Shown here: positions 36,061 through 47,814 of the stretch, piece after piece
Numbering within the stretch: the first letter of the stretch is position 1
How the letters are laid out: each line of letters begins with the position of its first letter
Assembly (NCBI GenBank): GCA_026122225.1
Contig: JANEZZ010002661.1
Coordinates: 310,001 to 374,000, forward strand
Source: Heloderma charlesbogerti
Taxonomy: Eukaryota > Chordata > Lepidosauria > Squamata > Helodermatidae
Reading direction: 5' to 3'
DNA length: 64,000 nt
The notes under the pieces: generated by a model
What the model was told of the DNA's origin: nothing
The model's database searches: none
Seen by the model: only the letters and a program-made list of their open reading frames with translations
Translations under genes and position numbers: made by a program

Positions 36061-36929
36061 CTCTCCCTTTGTTGATCTGTCCTCTGCTCCACCAGCCACT
36101 ACTGCATACAAACATATTTTTTCCTCCCAGAATTGAGGCCTCAGAGTTCTATTTTTCTTCAATAAATGCAAAATTTGTCAAATAGCACGCATGCACTTCT
36201 ACATACCCCAGTAAGTCTGATGGAAAAGGAAAGAAATGGCCACGGGGTGATTTTGAGATGAAATTGTGAATCAGCAAGCTTTCTGTTAAAGAAATTTAAC
36301 AAACAAAATAACAGTGCTGCGTCACCACAGTTTTTAAAAAGGAAGAAAAAGTGGGTATATATGAACATGTGCACTATAGTTTTGAGTGTGTCCAGGCATG
36401 TATAAATGCTCATATAATGACATAAAAGTCATTCAGAAGGTAAGGCAAAAGTTTCTGATTGGACAGGAGTCTAATGCTTAGTCCTTTCGCTCCTTCCCAA
36501 GTGGTCCTCCTGTTACAACACACAGTTTCTGCCAAGAAGCTTGACAAACCTGAACTCTAAGACCCATGTCTTAATGGGTAAATTTGGATCAAAATACAAT
36601 CTAAAGAGGAGAAATAAGTTATTTCAAGTAATTAATTCACAGAGCCATCTATACAAGGCAAATCTTCATGAAACATGGGGTAGCGCATGTTCATTTTGAA
36701 CTGTCCATGTATGTCCATCCACAGTTTCTGGCTTACTGTGGTGTCTGCTATAAAATGGATAATAAATATCGAGAGCTTAGAAACAGTCTCACCTCTATAT
36801 ATGATATAAAATCCCTCTATTCCTTATAGCACTGCTATGGGGACACCACAGCTTACAGGATCAGGCATAAGAGTCCCAGTGCTAGATAAAGCAGATGAAT
36901 ATGATTGGGATGCATATTTTATTTACTTA

Positions 36930-37075
36930 TTCATTCACTTATTTGAAGAATTTTTACTCCCTGCTTCAGCCAAAAAATGCTCCTAGAGTGGCTTACAAAG
37001 ATCAGTAACAAGACAGTCCCTGCCCTCAGGCATACAATCTAAAAGACATGACACAAAAGGAAAAGGGATTGGGAG
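36930..37075 (-). mobile_element. LINE 3'-UTR fragment (L2-like)
   Basis: Resembles 3' ends of reptilian LINEs: TTTTTACTCCCTGCTTCAGC, TAGAGTGGCTTACAAAGATC, CCCTGCCCTCAGGCATACAA. No coding part kept. Confidence 0.5.
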
Positions 37076-38818
37076 AGAGAAGAGAAAAAGCAAACCCAGG
37101 CACTAGTTTTTCATTACAAAGTTTTTACAATGGCCCTGCTTCCCAACTCTCCCTCTGCTGCAGTCTGATGGAATAGTTGCTGCTAGCTGGCACTACAGTT
37201 GATGGAAGAAGGAGCCTGATGAAGATAGCATTGCTGAGGGTGGCACTGCTTCCCTTCCCTCCATGAATATTTGAATATTTATACTAGCTTGGTCACATTC
37301 AAAATTATAGCACATGTATTCATAAATGCTCACCTCTGCGTAGCTGTCTTACATATTTCCCTGCACCCCTCAAGCATGCCTATCTTGTACCTATCTATTT
37401 CCACATTTATTACACATGCAGATCATTCCTTCCTTTCCTTTGTTCCTATACATCCGTCATCCACTTGCGATCAAAATTGGCACAGTTGCAGCTGCTGCCA
37501 TAAAACCTGCTCAGAGACAAAAGCGGAAGGCGAAGCTGTGGAGCAGTTCTGCTCTTATGCACAAATCTGCAGAAAAGGGCATGTCGTACAATTTGTTCAG
37601 GAAACAATAGCAATGTTTGACATGTCATAAGGATTGATGAAGCAGAAATTTACATGGGAGAATGCATTTTTAAACAGCTCCATGAAGACCTGGTGCTTTG
37701 CCAGTAATGGTTTCAACATTCATCATCCACTGAGCCCCCACTGAATAACTCCTTAAACTCCATGAGATTAACTCTACTCATAGCAGCTTCTGGGAGCCTG
37801 AAGACACAAGAATATTTCAATAGCAGAAATACTAGAAATGTGAGATCTTGAGCACACTTTTCCAGCAATCATAATAACCATCACTGCTCATGAGTGCTGG
37901 GATCATCTTTACAATGAAAGGGCCGCCTGGTCACCTTCATGTTATACTTAATGCTTTGGTACTTCAAATGTAACTACGTGAGTAGTAATAATGACTGTAG
38001 AGAAGTCAGCAGTGTGAAAAAAAAATACAGGGAAAACAACAGTTATGTTTAAGTGAATGGTCTGGATGCAGATTTAATCATACTTAGAGTAGACCCATTG
38101 GTATAATGGGACTTAAATTAACCATAACTGAAATCCCATTGATTTCAATGGGCCTGTATAACTAAGTCTGGATCCAACCCAATATTATAATTAAATTTCC
38201 AAAAAGTGTGAAATCTTTACTATGTTTTTCTAAGATAACCTCAGAAAACAGTGTTAAATTCTGGTATTTTAGAAACCACAACTCCAGCCTCTCATAGTTG
38301 GGGTACATAACCTATAACAGTTCCACTCTGGCTGTTATCTGAGGACAAAACTGGTATGACAATAACAAATCTCTTTCCTTTCAAACTAGCTGTGGGAGGG
38401 CCCCATTTTGAGCACTGTGGTAGTGCTGGGGGTGTTTAACCCTTTGCTCTGTGCCACTTTCCCAGATCTAAATCTCCTAACTCCCCAAAGCTACTATTGG
38501 CCCTGCTGGAGAGATACAGACATTTGTATTAGTTTGTATGTCTGCTTGGGTAAAACTGAGGTAATGGAAACTGAAGCGGTGGACATAAATTAAACAACCC
38601 CCTGCGGAAGGATTTAGATGGATGCACAAAAACTAATTTCCCTTTGAAAAACTGCAACCTCAGCTAGGTGAAATAGCTAAATCTTGTTTTTAAATCAAGA
38701 AAATAATAAAAGACTTCATATGTGATGGTCAAGGCCTTTTCTATAGGGCTCCATACTGAACTGTCTTCCTTTTGTCTTACTAGATAGTTTCCTGGCATGT
38801 AGAAGCACATCTTGCACC

Positions 38819-39281
38819 TAGGGGTGTATGAAATACTCACCCCATTCCGATCTCGGGTGTCCGTGGGGGGGGAGGTGATCTGTCCCTCCCCCCCGGAATC
38901 CTCCCCGGCTGGGCCCATCTGCAGCTGGACTTCCGTCCGCTTCAGGGTTCTGGACGCAAATGGCGTCCGGCGTAGCCAACGCTATTTGTGTCCCTGCTCT
39001 TTGCCGTGATAGGCTACGTAAATATTTACGTAGCCTATCACTGAAAAGCGCAGGGACACAAATGGCGTCGGCTACACTGGATGCCATTTGCATCCACAGT
39101 CCAGGGCAGCAGATGGATGGCAGCAGACGGACCCAGCCGGACCGGCTGGCAGTAGGTAGGATCCGTCTGGGGAGGATTTCGGGGGGTGGTGGTGGGGGAG
39201 TAGTCCGTTCTGCCACGGACTCTGGGGGGCCGGATTCTTTAGACTCATTGGAGGCTGTGGCGGATTTCTCCACCATCCTTA
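38819..39281. mobile_element. Hairpin element copy B (hAT-like, non-autonomous)
   Basis: A 463-bp element with a perfect 8-bp target duplication CTTGCACC (38811-38818 and 39282-39289). The left end is TAGGGGTGTATGAAATACTC and the right end is the complement of TAAGGATGGTGGAGAAATCC. The centre is a palindrome of CAAATGGCGTC units around one GATAGGCTACGTAAATATTT hairpin (about 39008-39044). The overlapping open frames on both strands (38818-39429, 38960-39373) result from the GC-rich palindrome and are not genes. Confidence 0.92.
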
Positions 39282-39521
39282 CTTGCACCTCAGTGGAGCA
39301 GGTGGTCACTGAGAAGAGAGCATCTAAGCTCTCAAGTGAAAGGTCCACACATTGCAGTATAGGGGGGTGTTGAACGGCTTTTAGCCCAAGGGTTGAATTC
39401 CATTTTGGAGAGGCTCTCAAGGGCTGCATTCCAGTGGTGGTGGGGGGAATACAAAAGGGGTGGCTCCCAAAATACCAGCATATTTTAGCTTAATGCTCCT
39501 AAAGTAAATACACCTTAGGAG

Positions 39522-40225
39522 TAGGGATGGACGAAAGTCCCTTACCTGATCCCGACGCTTGCTTCGCAGTGGGGGGGAGGCGCTCCATCCCTCCACCCAA
39601 AATTCTGGGCAGGGGGGAGGCGCCTCGTCCCTCCCTGCTGAAATTCTGGCCGGGGGGGAGGCGCCCCGTCCCTCCGGCCGCGAACCTCGTCTCCTGCTGG
39701 GATGCAAATGGTGGCGGCCGTAGCCACTGCCATTTGCATTCCTGCAGTCAGCCGTGATAGGCTACGTAAATCTTTACGTAGCCTATCATGGCTGACTTTG
39801 GAAAAAAAAAAAAGCGCATACGCAAATGGCGGCGCCCATGGGCGCCACCATTTGCGTTCCTTATTTTGGCACGTGTAGTCTACGTAAACATTTACATAGA
39901 CTACAGCGAAAATAAGGGCAACGCTATTTGCGTTGCCCTTATTTTCGCCGTAGTCTACATAAATGTACGCGCTTTTTTTTTTCCCCAAAGTCAGCCGTGA
40001 TAGGCTGCGTAAAGATTTACGTAGCCTATCACGGTGTTTTTTAAAAATCTAGCCATGATAGGCTACGCCACCGGAGCCGCCGCCGCCGGGGACATTCGAC
40101 CAAGGTAAGTCCCATCCCGGAGGGGGTGGGGGGGTGGCAGACCGTTTCTCCACCAATTTCGGGGGGCTGAATGCACTGGCATTCGGCCTCCCTGAGATTC
40201 GTGGAGAAATTCTCTGACATCCCGA
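39522..40225. mobile_element. Hairpin element copy E (hAT-like, non-autonomous)
   Basis: A 704-bp element with a perfect 8-bp target duplication CTTAGGAG (39514-39521 and 40226-40233). The left end is TAGGGATGGACGAAAGTCCC and the right end TCTGACATCCCGA. At least three full hairpins of the TACGTAAA-type plus GGCGGCGCCCATGGGCGCC modules lie inside. It lies 240 bp from copy B. Relative to copy D its two end types are in the opposite order, so the two copies are inserted in opposite orientation. Confidence 0.93.
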
Positions 40226-40460
40226 CTTAGGAGAGGCCTTTCAACCTTTTTCAATGGGGGGAAAACTGCAGAAACGTCAGGAAACTACCGAATGTTTAGT
40301 GGTTGGTGGAAAGGCAGTCTGGCCTTCTGGAGAATCCCAGGGGGCTGGATTGGGACCCCTGCAGGGGCAGAGTTGGCCCCAGGCACCCCTCTTACAATTA
40401 CATTAGGTTCAAAATCAATGTCAACACTACGCTTCATCCCATTGCTATGGATGACAGACA

Positions 40461-40497
40461 AGCCAAGACAAGTCTGCAAACCAGACTTGTCTTGGCT
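40461..40497. repeat. Perfect 16-bp stem-loop
   Basis: AGCCAAGACAAGTCTG (40461-40476), five-base loop, CAGACTTGTCTTGGCT (40482-40497). No T-run follows and no gene ends here. Confidence 0.85.
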
Positions 40498-40897
40498 ACT
40501 CTGGAGTCTTTATGATGCCCCAAGATCTGTCTTGTTTGAGTTTATGAATGACCTAAACAGCTAATGGAACCGATGAGAACACATAAGAACGTGTTCTCTG
40601 CTCTCTTCCCATGGGACCTGAAACACATCCCCAAGGAATCTGGATCTTTAGTTGCTTTTATACAGCAGCAGAGATATTGAGTATTATGCCTATAGCAAAA
40701 AATAAATACATCATTTTTGACATGCCCTAGGTTAGGAGTATCAGAATAGGTGTTCCTCTTTCATAGTTCATTTGTGATTTAGAGCAGCTGACCTGCTGAG
40801 TGAATCCACAACCCAACATGTTTCCCACTCCTGCTTTAGCACTTCTAACTGCAGACTCCTACAACATAATTTTCTTCAATATCTGGAACTTGTGGAT

Positions 40898-41646
40898 TGC
40901 GGGTGCATAGCGGGGAGAAATGACGACACGATGCCAATAGAGTTGGGATAAAACTGGGCCACATTTATTGACATATTACAGTCTGCGAAGGAAGCACCGG
41001 CGGGCGCATAGGAAAACAAGTAATCATGACAGGTATTGAGTGAGGCATTTGTCGTCTGAGGCATGGTGTCCACCGTAGCCACCCTGCAGATCAATCCACC
41101 CAATTCTGGGCTGGGAGACCTTCCCCTGTGACCCCCCCTCGAGCCGCAGAACCCGAGTGGGTGAGGAGGATGAGCCTCAGAGGTAAGCCATATCTCCCAA
41201 CTTGGGGCCACGAAACCCGGAGCCAAAAGCCTCGGGCCTTACCAGTCACCTGAAACAGTGCCCACGAATGCTCACCTGTCTTCTCCCCCAGTGGAGTGCC
41301 TGCCTGGAACCGCCAGTACAGTTATGTGACCGGATGAGAATAGCAATCGGATGATACCAATCAGCCTACGTTACTCCCTATCCCACCTGCAGTATGAAGT
41401 AGGCAAAAAAACCCATAGCCCGGCCAATCTGGCTAAGAGCAAAAATTCCTACTTGGCCCCCAATCGGGCAACCAGTACAACCCACACTGCATGTTGGGCG
41501 GGAGGGAGGGAGCCAGAAAAGCTGGAATGAAAGAGGAGAGGGGGCAGCGCGGCCTAAATATCGGCTGGCTCACCCCCCGCCCCACCAGGACGTTGAGAGC
41601 GAGGGCCAATGGCCTTGGACCTCGTCCCGCCCTCCCCCCCGCAACA
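40898..41646 (-). mobile_element. LTR-like unit, second (outer) copy
   Basis: A 749-bp unit read on the minus strand from TGTTGCGG to CACCCGCA. It has AATAAATGTGGCCCAG (AATAAA at 40964-40969) near its 3' end, which would mark the R region, and a TATTTAGGCC stretch that could be a promoter. It is preceded by a purine run, GTGGGGGGGGAA, at 41647-41658 that looks like a polypurine tract. It is nearly identical to the unit at 41694-42447. The open frame within (40876-41226) is shared by both units and is not a gene. Confidence 0.55.
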
Positions 41647-41693
41647 TTCCCCCCCCACGCGGCCAGGCAAGCAGGACACGGGGTGAGGGGACT

Positions 41694-42447
41694 TGCGGGT
41701 GCATAGGAGGAGAAATGACGAGACGACACCAATAGAGTTGGGATAAAACTGGGCCACATTTATTGACATATTACAGTCTGCGAAGGAAGCACCAGCGGGC
41801 GCATAGAAAAACAAGTAATCATGACAGGTATTGAGTGAGGCATTTGTCGTCTGAGGCATGGTGTCCACTGTAGCCACCCCGCAGATCAATCCACCCAATT
41901 CTGGGCTGGGAGACCTTCCCCTGTCACCCCCCCTTGAGCCGCAGAACCCGAGTGGGTGAGGAGGATGAGCCTCAGAGGTAAGCCGTATCTCCCAACTCGG
42001 GGCCACGAAACCCGGAGCCAAAAGCCTCAGGCCTTACCAGTCACCTGAAACAGTGCCCATGAATGCTCACCTGTCCTCTCCCCCAGTGGAGTGCCCGCCT
42101 GGAACCGCCAGTACAGTTATGTGACTGGATGAGAATAGCAATCGGATGATACCAATCAGCCTATGTTACTCCCTATCCCACCTGCAGTATGAAGTAGGCA
42201 AAAAAACCCATAGCCCAGCCAATCTGGCTAAGAACAAAAATTCCTACTTGGCCCCCATTCGGGCAACCAGTACAACCCACACTGCATGTTGGGCGGGAGG
42301 GAGGGAGCCAGAAAAGCCGGAATGAAAGAGGAGAGGGGGCGGCATGGCCTAAATATCGGCTGGCTCACCCCCCGCCCCACCGGGACGTCGAGAGCAAGGG
42401 CCAATGGCCTTAGACCTCATCCCGCCCTTCCCTCCCCACCCGCAACA
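41694..42447 (-). mobile_element. LTR-like unit, first (inner) copy
   Basis: A 754-bp copy of the unit at 40898-41646, same strand, with AATAAA at 41759-41764. A 47-bp segment ending in a purine tract stands before each copy (42448-42494 and 41647-41693), so the repeating unit is tract plus LTR, about 796 bp. Few differences separate the copies, so the duplication is recent. The 155-codon open frame (41554-42021) spans the junction of the two copies. Confidence 0.55.
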
Positions 42448-42494
42448 TCCCCCCCCTGCGGCCAGGCAAGCCGGACGAGGGGTGAGGGGACTTC

Positions 42495-42692
42495 TGTGAT
42501 GATGATGTAATGGGGCCATACTGAACTTTCCTTCATCTTTTCAAGATGTCTCACTAACCTGTGGAACTGGTGATCTTGGCTCCCTTGGCTTTTGAGAGAT
42601 TGTCTGTGATGGTTCTGAAGGTGATACATCTTTATTCTTAGTTTTAGACGTTACCTCTTTGTACAGTTCTGCTATCTGGGCCTGAGATAGAG
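42495..42692 (-). pseudogene. Possible internal remnant of an LTR retroelement
   Basis: On the minus strand a coding-like frame reads SQAQIAELYKEVTSKTKNKD and on to REPRSPVPQVSETS, then stops about 45 bases before the 47-bp purine-tract segment. It is where the 3' end of an internal gene would stand. It is cut off by hairpin element F. I cannot assign it to a known family, and it could equally be chance. Confidence 0.35.
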
Positions 42693-44031
42693 TAGGGATG
42701 TATGAAAATCATTTACCTTTCGGGGATTATGCTGATGGTGTGGGGGGGGAGGCATTCCGTCTCTCCAGTCAGGGTGGACACTGAGCCCATAGAATCCCAG
42801 AGTAGTTCTGATTCTGAGGAAGAGCAGTCGCTCCTGGGAGAGGAGTGTGCTCCTCTTTCCCAGGGCCCACAGCTGACGGAGATTCCTCCCACCAGCATTC
42901 CTAGATTAGATAGCAGTCCAGGGAGTGACCGAGCGTGGGAAGTAGACTTGGTGGATGCGCGACGCCGACGCAGAGAGCGGCGCCAAATGGAGGGCGCAGA
43001 AAGGAGGCATAGTGCCCGGTTGGTGTGCAAACAACGGCCGCGCCCAGAGGATCCAAGGGAAAAGGGGAGGGACTCTCCCTAGTCCTTAAGTTCAGGGGTC
43101 TGCCAGTAATTCCCTTTCAAACGGGGACCAACTGTTCCAACGTAGGGCATAGGTACTATGCTGCTCAGATCTAGTTGCAAACGGTAGAGTTGTTAAGTTG
43201 TAAAAGAAGAATAAAGCTTTGAAAGGAATCCCTATGTCTGTGTCTGGACTTGGCTACTAGATTAGACTGAGAGAGGCCTCCAAGGAGCCCTTGACACCTC
43301 CCCCTGGAATCCTCGCTGTGGGGGGAGGCGCTCCATTCCTCCCCCCCCTGAATCCTGGCCGGCCGGCTGTGCACCGCAGCGATTCTGCGGAGCCGCCAGC
43401 CGGCTCCGCCAGCAGCCGGACAGCTGGCCGCTGGCTAGTAGGGACACAAATGGCGGCGGCCATAGCCGCCGCCGTTTGCGTCCCTGCAGTCAGCCGTGAT
43501 AGACTACGTAAATGTTTACATAGCCTATCATGGCTGACTTAAAAAAAACACCAAAAAAGTGCGTATGCAAATGGCGGCGGCCATGGCTGCCGCCATTTGC
43601 ATTCCTTATTTTGGCACGGCTTAGTCTATGTAAACATTTACATAGACTAAGACATGCCAAAATAAGGAATGCAAATGGCGGTGGCCACGGCCGCCGCCAT
43701 TTGCATACGCGTGTTTTGTTTTTTTTAAAGTCAGCCGTGATAGGCTACGTAAACATTTACGCAGCCTATCACGGTGTTTTTAAAAATCTAGCGATGATAG
43801 GCTACGTAAATCTTTATGTAGCCTATCATGTTTTTTTTTAACCTGGAAATGGCGGTGGCAGCAGCCGGTTGGAAGATTGGCCGCCGCAGCTGCCGCCGCC
43901 AGGAAGATCCGCCCAAGGTAAGTCCTGTCGATGGGGGGGGGGGCGGGCCGTTCCGCCACCGATTTTGGGGGGCCGAATGCGCTGGCATTCGTCCTCCCCG
44001 AGATCCATGGCGGAACTTTCGTACATCCCTA
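42693..44031. mobile_element. Hairpin element copy F (hAT-like), with an insertion
   Basis: Ends TAGGGATGTATGAAAATCAT and the complement of TAGGGATGTACGAAAGTTCC. Flanks AGATAGAG (42685-42692) and AGGCGGAG (44032-44039) agree at only five of eight bases, so the duplication is decayed or the ends were rearranged. It contains at least four full TACGTAAA hairpins (about 43496-43532, 43620-43652, 43736-43772, 43794-43829) and GGCGGCGGCCATGG-type modules. A foreign repeat sits inside at about 42767-43299. No transposase. Confidence 0.85.
42767..43299 (+). mobile_element. Family R1 repeat inserted in hairpin element F
   Basis: Breaks element F, whose C/T-rich sequence resumes on the far side. It reads SSSDSEEEQ, then an arginine-rich stretch (RRRRRERRQMEGAERRHSAR) that stops near 43082, and has AATAAA at 43210-43215. 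It shares its beginning with 28618-29200. The boundaries are approximate; no clear direct repeat was found. Confidence 0.55.
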
Positions 44032-44400
44032 AGGCGGAGGCTCAGTGCAGCCTTAGCTTTAGCCAGAGCAGAATAGCATTCAGGCCCTGAATGTGCCTTA
44101 TGGAGCCATGCTCACTTTACTTGAACTCTCTCTCTTTGTCTTGCTCCTTTACAGTGGTAGTAGACTCCAATAGAGCCAAAATCTGTGTCTTTAGAACAAC
44201 ACTCATTTGGGAAGCCCCGCCCATAGTATGGCCTGATGCAGTCATATCCCCTGCAGCCAAGGCTTTCCCCCAGAATACTGTTTCCATCTCAAATCTCTAT
44301 CACTCTACAGGCCTTCAGAATAACTGCTGGCAAATCTGGCACTTGCCCATGTTACACTCTTTGCCTAAACGAGTAACAGAGTCATTTAAGTGACTTTTCT
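44032..44400 (-). pseudogene. Possible retroelement internal remnant, upstream piece
   Basis: Minus-strand frames look coding-like (KTQILALLESTTTVKEQDKE; ECYSALAKAKAALSLR) but are broken by stops. If element F is removed, this piece abuts the remnant at 42495-42692 and then the LTR-like pair. No diagnostic protease, RT or zinc knuckle is seen. Weak evidence. Confidence 0.3.
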
Positions 44401-45214
44401 GCAACACCAATCACATTTTCTGAACAGCCCTTTTTGTCATTGACTGAAGGATAAAATCAAGATAATTAAACAAAGGAATAACTTGACTGGGTTTGATAGT
44501 GTCCAGAATAGCTTCAAATACAAATTTAAATAGGGAAAAGTGAACAAAGTGCTTGATGAAATGCTGAAAAGCTTGAAGAAAGTCTCTGATGATCCTCTCA
44601 TTTTTGTGGCGAAGATGAGAGAACTGAGAAGGAAGGTGGATTAAGTTGTTAGCTGAACAGATGGGGGCATGTGTAATGCTCTTGAAGGAGCCATGAAAGA
44701 TTCCTGATTGCTCTTGTGCATGTGTAGTTCCTCATTTGTGAGACTGCACAGATATGATAAAGAGGATTATGTACCTACTTTGATCTAATGATTTCAGTGA
44801 AGAACAATGACATTCATGAAACCTTACCAAGTGCACTTAGGATCATGGACAACTACCAAAACACAGCACATACCACATGAAAAAAAGCTAGCCACCATAG
44901 ATTCTAAACAAGTAGAGCCTGTAACAAAACGCTGCAGTGCGTAGTGCTGCTGTTCAGAGTTCCAGCCACTCCATTCCATGTCCATGGAGCATGCTCAATC
45001 ATCACTGGGATGTTTTGGGTTCCCTGCCCTCCCCGAAGTTCCCCCCCCAAAAAGATTGTTTATATTTATGCAAACTTCGGGATTCCCCCGAGGCTGCTGA
45101 TACTTCCCCTCTTATGTGTGGATGGTGCCGTTTTGAGTTTGCTATTAGTACAGACATCAATTATTTATGCAGCAAATATGTTTTTGATAATGAAATATGA
45201 AAATGTATTTATTT

Positions 45215-45420
45215 ATTGTTTACTTTGTTTATTACACTTCCATACCGCCCAATGGCTGAAGCTCTCTAGGCAGTTCACAAAACAAAACTTAAAACCATAA
45301 AATACAGTAATATAATAAAACATAATATAAAAATCTTAAGTTTAAGACAGAATAAAACCAAAGTAAAACAAACAAACAAACAAACAAAGTAAAAGCCAAC
45401 AGCTTTTACCCATCTCATCC
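45215..45420 (-). mobile_element. L2-like LINE 3'-UTR fragment
   Basis: The plus strand shows CTTCCATACCGCCCAATGGC, TGAAGCTCTCTAGGCAGTTC and AT-rich tail, matching the 3' region at 45944-46030. An AAAC simple repeat at 45366-45388 adjoins it. Confidence 0.7.
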
Positions 45421-45597
45421 CCTAAAATGGGATGGTGTTTGCTTATAATTAACAAATTTATATCAAGTTTTCCAGCAGAGAGTGATCTGATTTTGCCTAT
45501 TATACAGGAAAAAGACACATTTATAACTACCATAATTTTGCAATATCCCCAATATGCGCACAACATAAAGAATAAGGTGCAGTAACAGGTGTCCACG

Positions 45598-45615
45598 TAT
45601 ATATATATATATATT
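45598..45615. repeat. (TA)n microsatellite
   Basis: Nine TA units. Confidence 0.9.
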
Positions 45616-45943
45616 TGACCCAGTCCAGACAAAAAGAGCTGCATGCATATCACTTCCTGAATCAACAATCTCAGGTAAAAACAGATGCATTCTAATGTTA
45701 TCTATCTGAACTCTGTTACTTTCAACTGCATGTGCACAGTGATGTGAGTTTTCTGGAAAAGTCTGAATTGGAAAATTTCCCAGAAAATGTCCCAGTGCAG
45801 ATTAGGTTAATTTGCATCAGGTCATTTGCATAGAAAAATTCAGTTTGCATCAGAAACTTTTCTGATGCCCTAGAGAAATCTAATCTTGCATTTTTATTTA
45901 ACTTGTATTTTGTCAACAACAAAGATAAAAGAAAGTACCCCAT

Positions 45944-47515
45944 GTTGTTGTTGTTATTTACATTTCTATACCGCCCCATAGCCAAAGCTCTCTAGGCGGT
46001 TTACAAAAGTTAAAACATTAAAATACAATGTACAAAGTTTATGAACCATTTACATAAAAGCATATGGACAATATATACAAACAACATATAACTAAAACCA
46101 ACTTTGATTTTTTTTTTAAAAAATCCAACAATAAAACAACACAGCTTAAAATAACACAGCTTAAAAACAGTATACAAAAGTGAGCAAAAGGAGCAAGAAT
46201 TCTAAAAACGGAAGACCTGCTGGAATAATAGAGTCTTTAATGCCTGCTTAAAAACCTTCAACGAGGTCAGCAGGTGCATTCCAACTCGCAGGTCATTCCA
46301 CAATTGAGGGGCAGCAAAGGAAAAGGTCCTCTTGCATGTGGCTGCCAATCTCACATTAGGCAGCCACAGCAGATAGCCCACAGAGGACCTTAGGTGGCGG
46401 ACTGGGACATAGGGGAGAAGGCGCTCCTAAAGTACCTTGGGCATAGACCATGTAAGGCTTTAAAGGTGAGAACCAGCACTTTATATTTTGCTCAGAAACA
46501 AATTGGCAGCCAGTGTAAACATTTTAAAGCCGGTGTAATATGGTCTCCATGGGATGTCCCAGAGACCAACCTGGCTGCCATATTTTGTACCAGTTGAAGT
46601 TTCTGAACTAAATATACAGGCAGCCCAAGTGCAGTGCATTACAGAAATCAAGCCTAGAGGTTACCAGCGTGTGCACTACCGTTACCAGGTCCACATGTTC
46701 CAGGAATGGGCGTAGCTGGTGTATCAGCTGAAGTTGATAACAGGCACTTCTCAGTCATTGCCTCCACCTGGGGTGCCAGGAGCAGGGTTGGGTCAAGAAG
46801 CACCCCCAAGCTACAAACTTGCTCCTTCAGGGGAAGTGAAACCCCATCTAGAACTGGTTGACATACCTCAATACCTGAATTAGAACCCTTCATGATGAAC
46901 ACCTCTGTCTTGCCTGGATTTGATTTCAGCTTGTTCTCCCTTATCCAGCCCATTACTGACTTCAGGCAGTCATTCAGAGGAGTCATACCCTCCTTGGATA
47001 AAGATGTTAATGAGAAATAGATTTGGGTGTCATCAGCATACTGATAACACTCAGCCCCAAACCTCCTGATGATCTCTCCCAGCACTTTTATGTAGATACT
47101 GAACAGCATCAGGGATAGAATGGAGCCCTGAGGGACTCCATATAATAGGTCCTTTTTCGAGGAACAACTATCCTTGAGCGACACCATTTGGAACCGTCCT
47201 GAAAGAAAGGAGCAGAACCACTGCAGAGCAGTGCCCCCAACCCCCTCAGGGGATCCAGAAGGATCCAGAAGGATACCATGGTTGATGGTTCGAATGCTGC
47301 TGAGAGATCCAAAAGAATCAACAAGGATGTACTCTCCCTATTGATTCCCAGGTGAAGATCATCCACCAAGGTGACCATGGCAGTCTCAACTCTGTATCCT
47401 GCTCTGAAGCTGGTTTGAAATGGGTCCAGGTAATCAGTTTCATCCAATACTTTTTGGAGTTGAATGGACACCATCTTGCCCCCAAATGGTGAATTACTTA
47501 CTGGCCTATAATTCT
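45944..47515 (-). mobile_element. L2-type LINE (5'-truncated)
   Basis: About 1.57 kb. The minus reading gives FQTSFRAGYRVETAMVTLVD and LLILLDLSAAF (RT motif A region, truncated after AAF), then after a frameshift GVPQGSILSLMLFSIYIKVL, QYADDTQIYFS (catalytic YADD), NKLKSNPGKTEV and LKEQVCSLGVLLDPTLLL. The remaining C-terminus (46650 down to about 46200) is decayed, and the 3' UTR with CTATACCGCCCCATAGCC ends near 45944. The frame break and truncation make it inactive. Confidence 0.88.
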
Positions 47516-47814
47516 TTAAGTCTAGGGGGTCAAGGGAAAGCTTCTCCTCTTTATTCCAATACTCCAGAAGTATTTGACCTCAAATATATGAGGAAAAAAA
47601 ATAAAGCACAGCTAATGTGATTAAAACGTTATATTATGTAGAATATTTTATTGGAATACTTGTAAAAATGTAAAGGCAATAGCATGTAATTCCCTTACAT
47701 TATTTAAATGTAAGAAAAAAAAATAAAGGTACTGAAAATGTTGGCACACTAATTTTAGCAATCCAAAGGACTGTACATGATATGCTGACAACCGCTTGTG
47801 TATTTCAACAGAGG

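Noticed and set aside
38818..39429. Open frame of 203 codons on the minus strand, and one of 137 codons on the plus strand
   Set aside because: Both run across a GC-rich palindromic element; the mirror symmetry keeps both strands open. No domain and no splice context.
41554..42021. 155-codon open frame, similar to 40876-41226
   Set aside because: Lies in the LTR-like tandem units and spans their junction; similarity is explained by the recent duplication.
42535..42680. The coding-like frame ending PVPQ|GTTAGT as a missing CDH23 exon
   Set aside because: No cadherin motif, wrong composition (Lys/Ser/Pro-rich), and it adjoins the LTR-like pair; the missing CDH23 exon should carry an NDN linker.
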